DNA of 64,000 nucleotides from Mycobacterium sp. Aquia_213 (GCF_026625985.1 NZ_CP113116.1:4650001-4714000), one strand, 5' to 3'; positions 24,261-36,188 are shown, counted from the stretch's first letter. The notes: a model not told the origin generated them from the sequence alone. A program made the numbers and translations.

Positions 24261-25844
24261 TCAATTTTCAGTTGTTGGTGCTGACAACCCCTGTTGTAAG
24301 GCATACATGCTGGCGCCGATGCGATTTGAGACGCCGATCTTGGCGTACGTCCTCTCCACATGGTTGCGGGCGGTCTTCTCGCTGATCACCAACGCGGCCG
24401 CGATTTCCTTGTTGGACGCGCCGCGCGCGACCAGGCGCAGCACTTCGATCTCGCGCGGGGTGAGCCCGCCCGGACGGGGCTTGGGCCGTTGGGCGGGCTG
24501 GCCCGCCGCGCGCAGCACCGCCTCGACGGCGACGGGGTCGAGTTCACCGGCGCTCACCCGCTCGTGCAGCCGCCGGGTCGCCGAGCCGGGTGACAGCTCG
24601 TCGCGGTACGGCCTTGGTTCACAAGCGGATTGGTAACTGACCGCGGCCGCGAGGATACGATCGGGCAGGCTCAGCGCGGCCCCGGCCAGCCCGCGCGGGT
24701 ATCCCGATCCGTTCAGGCATTCATGGTGGTTTCCGGCGACTTCGGCCAGCCGCCCCAAGCCGGGGACCTGATTGAGGATCCTGGCGGTCAGATAGGGATG
24801 CAGCCGCACCCGCTCGAACTCACCCGCGGTCAACGACCCTGGCTTGGACCAGATTTGGTTCGACACACCGATGCGGCCCAGGTCGTGAACGTGGCCCGCA
24901 CGTCGGGTCAGGGCCGCCGAGCCGGCGTCGACGCCGGCCGCGAGCGCGGCGTCGCCGGCCAGGCCGGCCACCGCACGCGAATGACCAAGGGTGAAAGGAC
25001 ATTTGAGATCGACGAAGTCGCCGAACGCGACAAGAAGTGCGTCCAGCGCCTTGTCGTCCAGCCGTTGGTGGCGGTCGGGCGCCTCGCGCACTGCCGCGGC
25101 CCAGGCATCGCCGGGGCCCGGGCCGGCCAGGATCGCGTCGGCGTAGTGGATGAACGTGTCGACGACCTTCGGGTCGAACTGGCCACCGCGGCGGCTACGC
25201 GCCATCGCCACGGCGCCCTCCACCCCGTAGGTGCGGTGATGCACCTCGACCATTTCGGCGAGCTGGGCGACGCGCATCTGTATCGGAATCTCGTCGCCGC
25301 GGGCCCCGGCGGGCAGGCCGCCGCCGTCGTAGCGCTCGAAGGCGAATGCGAGCGACGCCTGGACGTCGGGGCCCAGGCCGATGCGATCCGCCAGCAGCGC
25401 CGCGGAGGTGCAATGCGAATGGATCAGCCGGGACAATTGCCCGCGCGCATTGGCGAACAGCGTTGCCATGATGGTCAGCCGCTGCGTCAACGGCTGACCA
25501 CGACCAATGTTGCCCACCAGGAACCGCCAGTACGGCAGTCCCGACCAGTCGACCAGGTATGAGTCATGCCGTACCGCAATGTCGTCGCCGAACCACCGCG
25601 CGTATTCGTGGGAGTCGGCATGACAGCCGATCCACATGACCAACGTCGTGTAGTAGACGCAATCCCGTTGCGCGTCGGTGAGCCCCATGCGATCCGCGAG
25701 CCGAGTCGCGATCATCGCCGCGCGCAGCATGTGCTCGGCGGGCTGCCCCAGGCCGAGGTCGATCGCCACCGAGAGCGCCGCCAGCAGCTCGGCCCGGCTG
25801 GGCGCCTCGCCCGCCGGCGCCGGATCGGCTAGGTGCGACGCCAT
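24261..25844 (-). CDS. tandem HD / HD-GYP domain protein with LuxR-type DNA-binding tail
   Basis: This 527-aa protein has three parts. Residues about 25-210 form a degenerate HD-GYP-like unit (FERYDGGGLPAGARGDEIP at 169-187, then VHHRTYG). Residues about 265-435 form a second unit with HD at 320-321, LHP, HHECLNGSGYP at 373-383. Residues 461-520 are a LuxR/GerE helix-turn-helix (LTPREIEVLRLVARGASNKEIAAAL). HD-GYP domains hydrolyse cyclic-di-GMP; here the usual HDxGK is HDLGR and the DGxGYP is NGSGYP, so activity is uncertain. There is no receiver or transmembrane domain. ATG 25844 with AGGGGA upstream is chosen over TTG 25874. It is preceded by an unknown gene 31 bases away, probably one operon. 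Confidence 0.82.
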   Translation of the reverse strand: MASHLADPAPAGEAPSRAELLAALSVAIDLGLGQPAEHMLRAAMIATRLADRMGLTDAQRDCVYYTTLVMWIGCHADSHEYARWFGDDIAVRHDSYLVDWSGLPYWRFLVGNIGRGQPLTQRLTIMATLFANARGQLSRLIHSHCTSAALLADRIGLGPDVQASLAFAFERYDGGGLPAGARGDEIPIQMRVAQLAEMVEVHHRTYGVEGAVAMARSRRGGQFDPKVVDTFIHYADAILAGPGPGDAWAAAVREAPDRHQRLDDKALDALLVAFGDFVDLKCPFTLGHSRAVAGLAGDAALAAGVDAGSAALTRRAGHVHDLGRIGVSNQIWSKPGSLTAGEFERVRLHPYLTARILNQVPGLGRLAEVAGNHHECLNGSGYPRGLAGAALSLPDRILAAAVSYQSACEPRPYRDELSPGSATRRLHERVSAGELDPVAVEAVLRAAGQPAQRPKPRPGGLTPREIEVLRLVARGASNKEIAAALVISEKTARNHVERTYAKIGVSNRIGASMYALQQGLSAPTTEN

Positions 25845-25875
25845 CGGCCCATTGTCCCCTTCGGTTGCGTCCAAG

Positions 25876-26622
25876 TCAGCAAATCGAGATGGTGCGCTGC
25901 ACGGCGCGGTGACGGCTCGGGTCGAACGCCTCCAGACGGCCGCCCCCGGTCACGAAAAGCCCACGCTGCGGGCCCCAGAAATCAGCCAAGCGGGCCTGCT
26001 GCGGCAGCGGGGCAACCGGGCCGAGGTCGTCGGTACGCCACACCGCGCGCGAATCGGTGACCGCCCAGAATCGCTTGGGGGCGATCATGAATCGCTGACC
26101 GTTCGGCGCCCTGCCGGATAGCCGGACCCGGCCGGCGCCCATCATCGGTCCGGCGACCCGCCCGAGAGTGGCGAGCGCCAATTGGTTGGTCCATGCCCAT
26201 TCGGGCAAGCGTGGGGCGATCCCGCTCATCAGTCGGGTCGACGCGCTGGTCCCAAGATCGAGATGCCAGTCGAGCAAGCCGGCAATCCGGACGAACAGCG
26301 ACCACGGCGTAACCCAGGCGACGTCGATATCGCATTGCACGGCGTCTTGGGGCGTGGCCGAGCTGAAGAAGCGCGAGCAACTGAGTTCGCCGGGGCTGGT
26401 GGCGTAAAACGTCCATACCCCGGCCGCATCGCGATGCCACACCGACCGGTAACCCGGCGCGAACGACGCGGTGGGTATGCAGCGCAGCGCGAGGTAGTGC
26501 CCGCCGGCGAAGGGCAGTCCCAAAACCCCGAAACCGGCGAATCTTTCGTCGTCACCGGGGGGCAACGCGGCGCTGTGCAGAACGGCCGAAGCGGCATCGG
26601 CGGGAGTGTGCAACGTGGTCAT
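25876..26622 (-). CDS. conserved hypothetical protein, 248 aa
   Basis: The protein starts MTTLHTPADAASAVLHSAALPPGDDERFAGFGVLGLPFAGGHYLALR and is strand-rich and tryptophan-rich (SVWHRDAAGVWTFYATSP, ITPWSLFVRIAG-type segment VTPWSLFVR, ADFWGPQRGLFVTGGGRLEAF). The pattern suggests a beta-barrel or beta-sandwich ligand-binding fold, but no known family motif is visible. It precedes the HD-GYP/LuxR gene by 31 bases and is probably transcribed with it, so it could supply or sense the signal. The ATG at 26622 is used; the upstream 12 codons lack SD support. Confidence 0.65.
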   Translation of the reverse strand: MTTLHTPADAASAVLHSAALPPGDDERFAGFGVLGLPFAGGHYLALRCIPTASFAPGYRSVWHRDAAGVWTFYATSPGELSCSRFFSSATPQDAVQCDIDVAWVTPWSLFVRIAGLLDWHLDLGTSASTRLMSGIAPRLPEWAWTNQLALATLGRVAGPMMGAGRVRLSGRAPNGQRFMIAPKRFWAVTDSRAVWRTDDLGPVAPLPQQARLADFWGPQRGLFVTGGGRLEAFDPSRHRAVQRTISIC

Positions 26623-26683
26623 GCACCGATGCTGCGTGGCGCTACCAGGCCGGCGCATGAGGCTTATGCCTCAATTCCCCCGG

Positions 26684-29533
<2,850 letters not shown>

Positions 29534-29615
29534 AGCTAGGTCCCCTATGGGTAGGAGTCTTCTTCTTTTAAGCGACTCCCATGGTAGGGGACGACCCGGT
29601 GGGGACCGCCGATCG

Positions 29616-30305
29616 TCAGGAAAGCCTGATCAGTCCGTAGTCGTAGGCGTGACGGCGATAGACGACGGACGGCCGCTCGGTCTGCTTGTCGTAGAACAAG
29701 AAGAAGTCGTGCCCGACCAGCTCCATCTCGTAGAGCGCGTCGTCGACCGACATCGGGGTCCCCTGGTGTTCCTTGGTGCGCACCACCCGCCCCGGCTGGT
29801 GGTCTCCATCGTCGTCGCCGCCCTCGTGCTGGTGCGGCTCCACGTGGTTGCGCAGGGCCTTCTCCGGCGGCGGGGCCACCGCGGTGGCCTCCGCCAGGGA
29901 AACGGGGGTCTTTTCGCCGTAGTGCACCTTGCGGCGATCCTTGCCGCGGCGCAGGCGGCTCTCCAGCCGGACCACCGCGGACTCGAGCGCGGAATAGAAG
30001 CTGTCGGCGCACGCCTCGCCGCGGACTACCGGCCCACGGCCCCGCGCGGTGATCTCCACGCGCTGACAGGACTTACGTTGGCGACGGTTGCGTTCATGCT
30101 TGAGTTCGACGTCGAAGAGGTAGATGGTTTTGTCGAATCGCTCCAAGCGGGCGAGTTTCTGCGAGACGTAGACGCGGAAGTGATCGGGGATCTCGACGTT
30201 GCGGCCCTTGAACACCACCTCGGCGGTTGCCGTCGGTTCCTGCGCGTCGATCCTCGCCGGTGGTTCGTCCAGAAGCTGAGTGGAATCCACGGTTAGCCTT
30301 GACAT
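29616..30305 (-). CDS. hpf: ribosome hibernation-promoting factor (long HPF, RafS type)
   Basis: This 229-aa protein has an N-terminal S30AE domain (residues about 30-140: VVFKGRNVEIPDHFRVYVSQKLARLERFD, then the basic YSALESAVVRLESRLRRGKDRRK). A histidine/aspartate-rich linker (HQHEGGDDDGDHQ) follows, then the C-terminal dimerisation domain (TPMSVDDALYEMELVGHDFFLFYDKQTERPSVVYRRHAYDYGLIRL). The long form pairs 70S ribosomes into inactive particles; mycobacterial homologues of Rv3241c are called RafS. It lies 82 bp upstream of secA1 on the same strand. The ATG at 30305 is used; the reading frame continues upstream to 30428 without an SD. Confidence 0.93.
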   Translation of the reverse strand: MSRLTVDSTQLLDEPPARIDAQEPTATAEVVFKGRNVEIPDHFRVYVSQKLARLERFDKTIYLFDVELKHERNRRQRKSCQRVEITARGRGPVVRGEACADSFYSALESAVVRLESRLRRGKDRRKVHYGEKTPVSLAEATAVAPPPEKALRNHVEPHQHEGGDDDGDHQPGRVVRTKEHQGTPMSVDDALYEMELVGHDFFLFYDKQTERPSVVYRRHAYDYGLIRLS

Positions 30306-30638
30306 ACGTGACAACTCGTTTCTCTTTTCACGTCGCACGCGCCCTGCGTGCCGGCTTTCGGTAAAAAGCTCCGACGGGGTGGGAGCGGTTTCAGAAAAGT
30401 CACCGCCGCAGGCAGCCCGCCGGTGCAAGGTGTCGAATACTCACCCCCTCCGCATGTGGCGTCTCAACCTGGGAAATCGCGACCCGTGAATCGGAACCAG
30501 TAGGCCCCGAAGAGTTGTTGAAGGTTGTCCTCGACGTTAGCTCGTGTTCGCCTCGCCGTGCCACCGATTTGACGAACCCGTAGCGAGTTCTTCACGTCTT
30601 CTTGGCAATTTCACTGGTTTACGCCGAGTTTCGCCGAT
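30306..30638. other. 333-bp non-coding interval upstream of hpf
   Basis: No credible gene is present. The interval must contain the hpf promoter and the 3' end of comF lies at its far side. AT content rises near 30350-30380 (GGTAAAAAGC) on the hpf side. No convincing hairpin, riboswitch or repeat was found by eye. Confidence 0.6.
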
Positions 30639-31271
30639 TCAGGCGACCGCGATCGCCAGCACGGCCGTCACGCACACTCCCGCGGCCGACAAGACCCGGA
30701 CCGACTCAGCTGCCGTCGCGCCGGTGGTGACGATGTCGTCGACGAGCAGGACCTCGGTGCGCGGTCGCCGGCCGCGCAGCAGCACCCGGCCCGCGACGTT
30801 GCGCTCGCGCTCGGCGGTGCCGAGGCCCACCGAGTCGCGGGTCAGCGCTTTCATCCGCAATGCCGCGGCGACGGTGACGTCCGGATGCCGGGCCACCGCG
30901 GCGTGCGCCAGACGGGCGACGGGGTCGCCGCCGCGCCGTCGTGCCGCCGAGCGCCGGGACGGCGCGGGCACGATCGTCAACGGGGTCTCGACGATGCCCC
31001 AGGCCAGCAACCGGTGTACGCCGAGGGCCAGCGCCTGGGCCAGCGGGCCGACGAGGTCGTCGCGCCCGTGCTCCTTCATCGCGAGAATCGCCTGGCGACG
31101 GGCACCGGCGTAGCGCCCGAGTGCAAACACCGGCGCTCGCGGGTCGACGCGCGGACTGATCAGGTGCGGTTCGTCGGGCTTGACGGCGAGCTCCATGGCG
31201 CACGCATCGCACCAGCGGGTCGACGCCGTCCGGCAGCCGCCGCATTCCAGCGGCAGGATCAAATCGAGCAC
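30639..31271 (-). CDS. ComF-family phosphoribosyltransferase-like protein
   Basis: This 210-aa protein begins LDLILPLECGGC with a zinc-ribbon-like cysteine set (CGGC and WCDAC), followed by a type I phosphoribosyltransferase domain with LTIVPAPSRRSAARRRGGDP and the PRPP loop LLVDDIVTTGATA. ComF proteins assist uptake or processing of transforming DNA in competent bacteria; the role in mycobacteria is unknown. It corresponds to Rv3242c. GTG 31271 is taken as start because it gives the usual N-terminus; the longer frame to 31454 overlaps the MarR gene. The stop is followed by the 333-bp interval before hpf. Confidence 0.88.
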   Translation of the reverse strand: MLDLILPLECGGCRTASTRWCDACAMELAVKPDEPHLISPRVDPRAPVFALGRYAGARRQAILAMKEHGRDDLVGPLAQALALGVHRLLAWGIVETPLTIVPAPSRRSAARRRGGDPVARLAHAAVARHPDVTVAAALRMKALTRDSVGLGTAERERNVAGRVLLRGRRPRTEVLLVDDIVTTGATAAESVRVLSAAGVCVTAVLAIAVA

Positions 31272-31320
31272 GGCGCCAGTCTCGCCGCCAGGGGTGACAT
31301 CTCGCTGTCGATGCGAGCGG

Positions 31321-31776
31321 CTAGTCGTTCGCCTTCTCGATGATGGACTGCAGCATCCTGCGTGCGGTCCGGGCCCGATTCGGGGACAAGTCGAACGTGT
31401 CGCTGATCGACTGATAGATGCCCTTGGCACGAGTGCGCAGGCCCATGCCCTCATCGGTCAGGCCGACGATCACACTGCGCTCGTCGTCTGGGCTGCGGGT
31501 TCGTTTGACCAGCCCCCGCTTTTCAAGTCGCTTCAGCAGCGGCGTCATCGTCCCGTAGTCGAGTTGCAAGAGTTCGACCAGCTCGCCCACGGTCCGGTCG
31601 TCGCGCTCCCACAATGCCGACAGCACAAGATATTGCGGGTAGGTCAGGCCGAGCGGCTCGAGCAGCGGACGGTAAGTCGCGGTGACGGCGCGCGACGCCG
31701 CGTGCAACGCGAAGCACACCATGTCGTTGAGTCGGACCTCGTCGGCCTCGGTCGATGGTAGGGCGCTCACAGACAA
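31321..31776 (-). CDS. MarR-family regulator of OhrR type
   Basis: This 151-aa winged-helix protein has the OhrR layout: a reactive-type cysteine in VCFALHAASRA (about residue 21), GLTYPQYLVLSALWERD, the recognition helix DYGTMTPLLKRLEKRGLVKR and the wing TRSPDDERSVIVGLT. OhrR proteins sense organic hydroperoxides or hypochlorite by oxidation of that cysteine. Start is TTG 31776, with GTG 31770 as an alternative; no SD is evident. It is divergent from a short-chain dehydrogenase gene, and the 147-bp gap contains an 18-bp perfect palindrome. It is not next to an ohr gene, so the target here is presumably the dehydrogenase. Confidence 0.88.
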   Translation of the reverse strand: MSVSALPSTEADEVRLNDMVCFALHAASRAVTATYRPLLEPLGLTYPQYLVLSALWERDDRTVGELVELLQLDYGTMTPLLKRLEKRGLVKRTRSPDDERSVIVGLTDEGMGLRTRAKGIYQSISDTFDLSPNRARTARRMLQSIIEKAND

Positions 31777-31880
31777 CCATTCTAGTCAAAATCACCAGCG
31801 ATTCGAGCACCTCGTGCAGGAGGGTTCTTGAGTAGTGCTCCGCACCACATTGATTGGTGTCTGAATACCTGGTACGCAGG

Positions 31881-31898
31881 TAACTAGTGCACTAGTTA
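31881..31898. promoter_or_regulatory. 18-bp perfect palindrome, likely MarR/OhrR operator
   Basis: TAACTAGTGCACTAGTTA is its own reverse complement over all 18 bases. It lies 26 bases before the SDR start codon and just ahead of the GGAGG at 31912-31916, where a bound dimer would block transcription or elongation. A CTAGT half-site recurs at about 31782, beside the MarR start. Assignment to the adjacent MarR protein is by position. Confidence 0.7.
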
Positions 31899-31923
31899 TT
31901 TTGCGATTGATGGAGGACGGGGC

Positions 31924-32754
31924 ATGTCATCGAAAGTGTGGTTCATCACCGGGGTTTCGCGTGGCTTCGGCCGGCTGTGGGCGCTGGCCGCGCTGGAAAG
32001 GGGAGACAAGGTCGCGGCTACCGCGCGCGATACGTCGACCCTCGCCGACCTCCAGGAACGCTTCGGCGACGCGCTGCTGCCGCTCGAACTTGATGTGACC
32101 GACCGCGACGCGGGCTTCGCCCGTGTGGCGCAGGCGCACTCGCACTTCGGCCGGCTCGATGTGGTGGTGAACAACGCCGGCTACGGGCAGTTCGGGTTCG
32201 CCGAGGAGCTCTCCGAAGACGACGTCCGGGCCCAGATGGACACGAACTTCTTTGGCGCCATATGGATAACGCAGGCAGCGTTGCCGTTCCTGCGCGAGCA
32301 AGGCAGTGGGCACATCGTTCAGGTGTCTTCGACAGGAGGCCTCTTCGGCGGGCCCAATTTAGGCCTGTACTGCGCCTCTAAATTCGCGTTGGAAGCTTTC
32401 AGCGAGGCCCTGGCGTTCGAGGTCGAGCCCTTTGGCATCAAGGTCACACTGGTCGAGCCCGGGCTTTTCGCGACGGACTGGGCCGGGTCGTCGTCCAGGC
32501 ACGCCAGCCCGTTGCCGGTGTACGCCAAGCGCCATGAAGACGCCCAAGCGTTCGCGGAAAGCATTCTCGGGGAGCCGAGCGATCCCACGGCGACCGCCGC
32601 GGCGCTGCTCTCCGTCGTCGACGCGGAAAAGCCGCCGCTGCGCGTCATTTTCGGAGCTTCGATGCTGCCGATCGTGAAGAACATCTACCAGGACCGGATC
32701 AGCGGCTGGGAGGAATGGGAGCACGTCGGCCGGGAGGCCTCAGCCCCGGTCTAG
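31924..32754 (+). CDS. short-chain dehydrogenase/reductase
   Basis: This 276-aa classical SDR has the cofactor motif TGVSRGFG (TGxxxGxG, residues 9-16), NNAG at about 81-84, the catalytic Ser in VQVSSTGG, and YCASK (Y-x-x-x-K) followed by the usual PG segment (VEPGLFATDW). The family uses NAD(P)H on alcohols or ketones; the substrate is not predictable. GGAGG lies 7 bases upstream of ATG 31924. Its position next to an OhrR-like regulator and a perfect operator suggests induction by oxidative or electrophile stress. Confidence 0.9.
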   Translation: MSSKVWFITGVSRGFGRLWALAALERGDKVAATARDTSTLADLQERFGDALLPLELDVTDRDAGFARVAQAHSHFGRLDVVVNNAGYGQFGFAEELSEDDVRAQMDTNFFGAIWITQAALPFLREQGSGHIVQVSSTGGLFGGPNLGLYCASKFALEAFSEALAFEVEPFGIKVTLVEPGLFATDWAGSSSRHASPLPVYAKRHEDAQAFAESILGEPSDPTATAAALLSVVDAEKPPLRVIFGASMLPIVKNIYQDRISGWEEWEHVGREASAPV

Positions 32755-32892
32755 CCACCCGAGATCATGTCGAATGCCTTCTGGTGAATACCAGAGCTGC
32801 GCAGGTGACTCTTCCCTCGGTTGTGCGATAGGACAGCCGCGTAACCGACAACCACACTACGCATTTGGGCAGGGTTATCTCAAATAGCATTG

Positions 32893-34536
32893 CTAGGCAC
32901 TACTTTTGGCTGCCGGCTCGGACAGCCGGTGCTCGGCGATGATCTCCGCGGCGGCGCGCTCCCCGATGACCACGCAAGGTGCCATCGTGTTGGCCGCGGT
33001 GATTCTCGGCATGATGGATCCATCGGCCACGCGCAGATTCTCCACGCCGTAGACCTTCAGGGTGCCGTCGACGACCGCGAACGCGTCGCGCCCCATCTTG
33101 GCCGAGCCGACGTAATGCCAGTAGGTCAGTCCGCCGTTGCGCAGATAGCTCAGCAGGTCGTCGCCCTTCAGATCGCCCGGCATCACCTCGCGCCTCGTGA
33201 AGGGCCGCAGCAGCTCCGAGTTGCCGATTTCCCGAAGCTGCTCAACGCATTTCGCGATCAGTCGCAGGTCGTCGGGATCGGACAGCGCGTTGTGCACCAC
33301 CTTGACGGGCCGATCTGGATCCGAGCCGGTCAATTGCACCCGGCCGCGACTTTTGGGATGGGAGAGCCCGCCGAAAAAACCCCAGCCCGCGTCGGGCAGA
33401 CCGAATCGCGCGATGTTCTCCATGCTTCCGATCAGGAGCGCACCCTGGCACGCGAAGAGGTCGGGCTCGTCGGCGCCGGCCTCACTCGGCCAGAACAACG
33501 CCGTGTCGCCGGTGTAGTGGATCGGCTCGTCGTTCGACCTTTCCCACAGGCAGCTGATCGCGGGATGGTCCTGAAAGTTGCGGCCCACCCCGGGGAGGTG
33601 CTGCTTGAGGGGTAGCCCGAAGGGCCGCAGTTGGTGTTCGTCTCCGATCCCGGAGAGCATCAGGGTCTTCGGCGTGTGGATCGCGCCCATGGACAGGACG
33701 ACCTCGGTGCCGGCCAGGAATTGGCGCAGTTGATTGCGATAGCGGACCTCGACGCCGATGGCCCGGTGCCGCTCGATGATCACGCGCCGGACGAACGCGT
33801 TCGGCAAGACGGTCAGATTCGGCCGGTCCATATACGGATAGGTGAAAGCCCGGAAGATCGATGCGCGCTTGTCCCCGCGAGTGCAGAGATCCACAATCGC
33901 CACACCGCCCTTGCCCTCCATCATCTTTCCGTTCGGGTTGTCAAATGGAACCACGCCCAGAGATCTGGCGGCTTCCAGCAATGCCGGGGTGAGGGGATGG
34001 GGATCGCGCTTCGGTTCCACCCGGACGGGCCCGCCGCTGCCCCGGCGATCATCGGGGGCGCCCTGCCAATCTTCGATGCGCCGGTAGAGATCCAGTACCG
34101 ATTCGTAGTTCCAGGCGTTGCTACCCGACGCAGCCGCGAAGGAATCCCAATCCGCCTTGTGCCCCCGGGCCCACGTCATTGCGTTGATGCTCGACCCGCC
34201 ACCCAGAACTTTGCCCATGGACAGCACCAGCGAGCGGCCATTGAGATGGTGATTCGGTTCGGCCGGAAACGCCCAATCCGTCTCGCCGCCAAGGTTTGTC
34301 TGCCATTGACTCGCCTGGGTGACACTGCGAACCTCGTCACTGCCGCCCGCCTCCAGCAACAACACAGTGACCCCGGGGGCTTCCGCCAGCCGCCGGGCAA
34401 CGACCGAGCCGGATGATCCCGCACCGCAAACCACGAAGTCGTAGTGCTGCTTGAGGTCGGCGGTCAGGCGGCCCTGGTTCTCGCGGACTCGCCGGTCCAG
34501 GTCGTTGTCCAAAACCGCGGTCGATTCATTCGACAC
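32893..34536 (-). CDS. GMC-family FAD oxidoreductase
   Basis: This 547-aa flavoenzyme has the N-terminal FAD dinucleotide motif DFVVCGAGSSGSVVARRLAE, the GMC signature GKVLGGGSSINAMTWARG and a second signature SMGAIHTPKTLMLSGIG. The C-terminal part holds WHYVGSAKMG and ITAANTMAPCVVIGERAAAEI, carrying the catalytic His/Asn pair. Choline dehydrogenase-, glucose dehydrogenase- and alkanol dehydrogenase-like enzymes belong here; they oxidise primary or secondary alcohols with FAD. Its start codon overlaps the stop of the upstream flavoprotein gene by 11 bases, so it belongs to one operon running from the AraC and Crp genes. The alcohol it oxidises is unknown. Confidence 0.9.
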   Translation of the reverse strand: MSNESTAVLDNDLDRRVRENQGRLTADLKQHYDFVVCGAGSSGSVVARRLAEAPGVTVLLLEAGGSDEVRSVTQASQWQTNLGGETDWAFPAEPNHHLNGRSLVLSMGKVLGGGSSINAMTWARGHKADWDSFAAASGSNAWNYESVLDLYRRIEDWQGAPDDRRGSGGPVRVEPKRDPHPLTPALLEAARSLGVVPFDNPNGKMMEGKGGVAIVDLCTRGDKRASIFRAFTYPYMDRPNLTVLPNAFVRRVIIERHRAIGVEVRYRNQLRQFLAGTEVVLSMGAIHTPKTLMLSGIGDEHQLRPFGLPLKQHLPGVGRNFQDHPAISCLWERSNDEPIHYTGDTALFWPSEAGADEPDLFACQGALLIGSMENIARFGLPDAGWGFFGGLSHPKSRGRVQLTGSDPDRPVKVVHNALSDPDDLRLIAKCVEQLREIGNSELLRPFTRREVMPGDLKGDDLLSYLRNGGLTYWHYVGSAKMGRDAFAVVDGTLKVYGVENLRVADGSIMPRITAANTMAPCVVIGERAAAEIIAEHRLSEPAAKSSA

Positions 34537-36160
34537 CCGTTGCCCCCCTGTCTAATTCGCGCATTCCGAGATGGTTGCTGATGGCGGCGTGTTCGCCCGC
34601 ACGGATGCCCGAGAACACGCAGTCCGCCAGCGCCAGTCCGTTGACATAGGAGTTCGAGCAGACGCCTACCGCGGTGCGGCCGGCGGCATAGAGCCCACGA
34701 ATCGGGGATCTCGCCTCGTCCAACACCCGGCCGCTGGCCCCATCCACCCGCAACCCGCCCAACGTCATACCCGGCACGAAGTAGGCCAGCGAGGGCCGAA
34801 CCGAGATGTCGATGCCGTAGTACGGCCCACATCTGAGTGGGCGACACATCGCCGGTGACTTGTGCGCCGGATCTTCGCGACCCGCTTCGGCGGCGTCGTT
34901 GTAGGCCGCCACGGTAGCCGCCAGGCCCGACTGCGAAATTCCAAGCTGTGCAGCAAGTTCGGGCAGTGTCTCGGCCTTGCGGTGGTCGGCGGTGAAAACG
35001 ACGGACATCTGCAGTCGTTGCAGCCGCGTAGTCTGGTTCGGCAACTGAGCGCGTGCCCGCTTCCACATTCCGGAATCAAGGAGGAGGAAGCCGCGCCCGC
35101 CGAACTTGCGCACCATCACGTTGGCGTGGGTGGCGCCGTACAGATCTTCGTTGGCGATGCGTTCGCCACTGAGTCCCACGGTGATGCCCTCCAGCAACGC
35201 CGCCGGCGGACTCAGGAACCGCCAGGCGGCCACGCTGTCCAGCTGCCCGGATACTCCGCCGACTCGTGTCCCGAGCATGATGCCGCCACCGTCGTCGGCT
35301 GGTGTTCCCAGCGGCGTTATCCCGGCGAACGATGGTGCATAGCGCAGCAACATGTCGCGGTTGAACGCAAACCCGCCGGCGGCCAGGATCACGTTCGGCG
35401 CGCCAAGCATCAGCTCGGTCGTACGCCGCCACAATCGTCCCGCGCCGGTGGGAACCGCACCAGCGAGGCTGGGAGCCCAATTCGTTAGCTTGTCGCGCAA
35501 CCGCGTTGTACGCCAATAGTGTTGCAGCAAAAGCGGATTGAAGTCGGTGACAGTGCGGCAGCGCAACCCGGCCACCTGCCCGCCTGCCATCACGACCTCC
35601 TCGGCACGGGTCAGGGGCAGGAACTGCACGCCCAGCCCCTCTGCGGACCGGCGCAGCGCCCGGTACAGCGCGCCGCCCGAGCCCATGCCCTTGGCGACCT
35701 GCCGATGTCCGCGCGGAGCCGGTGTGGCGCGCAGGCGGTAGGGGTAGGCGCGTTCGTTGCCGGAGAAGTACAGGTAGTGCCGGTCGGTCGGATAAGACGT
35801 CTTGTAGTCACACAGTGAGCCGGCGAACCGGGCGCCGTGGCGCTCCAGCCACGAAAGCCGTTGCACACTGCCCTCGCAGAACGTGCGCAGTGTCTCGTCG
35901 TCGACCGCGCCGTCAACCTCCTGTCGCAGGTAGTCGAACATGTTCTCCGGGGTGTCCTCGAAACCGGCGGCTCGCTGGTAGCGCGTCCCGCCGCCCGAAT
36001 ACACCACTCCCCCCGACAAAGCCGTGGCACCCCCGCCCACCGACCGATCCACGACAAGTACCCGGGCACCACGTTCGGCCGCGGCGATGGCCGCACACGC
36101 ACCAGCCCCGCCGAAGCCAACGATCACGACATCGAAGGTGTTGTCGTCAGGGACAATCAC
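34526..36160 (-). CDS. FAD-dependent 3-ketosteroid dehydrogenase/fumarate-reductase-like flavoprotein
   Basis: This 544-aa protein has an N-terminal FAD site (DVVIVGFGGAGACAAIAAAERGARVLVVD), the GGGATALSGGVVYSGGG loop, and a C-terminal block GPYYGIDISVRPSLAYFVPGMTLGGLRVD, then GLYAAGRTAVGVCSNSYVNGLALADCVFSG. This is the layout of the KstD / urocanate / fumarate reductase superfamily. KstD-like members desaturate ring systems of steroids. GTG 36160 is chosen because the upstream frame runs into the preceding gene. It overlaps the GMC gene by 11 bases. The alkene- or ring-forming dehydrogenase role is inferred from the family; the true substrate is unknown. Confidence 0.82.
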   Translation of the reverse strand: MIVPDDNTFDVVIVGFGGAGACAAIAAAERGARVLVVDRSVGGGATALSGGVVYSGGGTRYQRAAGFEDTPENMFDYLRQEVDGAVDDETLRTFCEGSVQRLSWLERHGARFAGSLCDYKTSYPTDRHYLYFSGNERAYPYRLRATPAPRGHRQVAKGMGSGGALYRALRRSAEGLGVQFLPLTRAEEVVMAGGQVAGLRCRTVTDFNPLLLQHYWRTTRLRDKLTNWAPSLAGAVPTGAGRLWRRTTELMLGAPNVILAAGGFAFNRDMLLRYAPSFAGITPLGTPADDGGGIMLGTRVGGVSGQLDSVAAWRFLSPPAALLEGITVGLSGERIANEDLYGATHANVMVRKFGGRGFLLLDSGMWKRARAQLPNQTTRLQRLQMSVVFTADHRKAETLPELAAQLGISQSGLAATVAAYNDAAEAGREDPAHKSPAMCRPLRCGPYYGIDISVRPSLAYFVPGMTLGGLRVDGASGRVLDEARSPIRGLYAAGRTAVGVCSNSYVNGLALADCVFSGIRAGEHAAISNHLGMRELDRGATGVE

Positions 36161-36188
36161 GCTCGTTCCGATCCCCCGGATCCCATGC

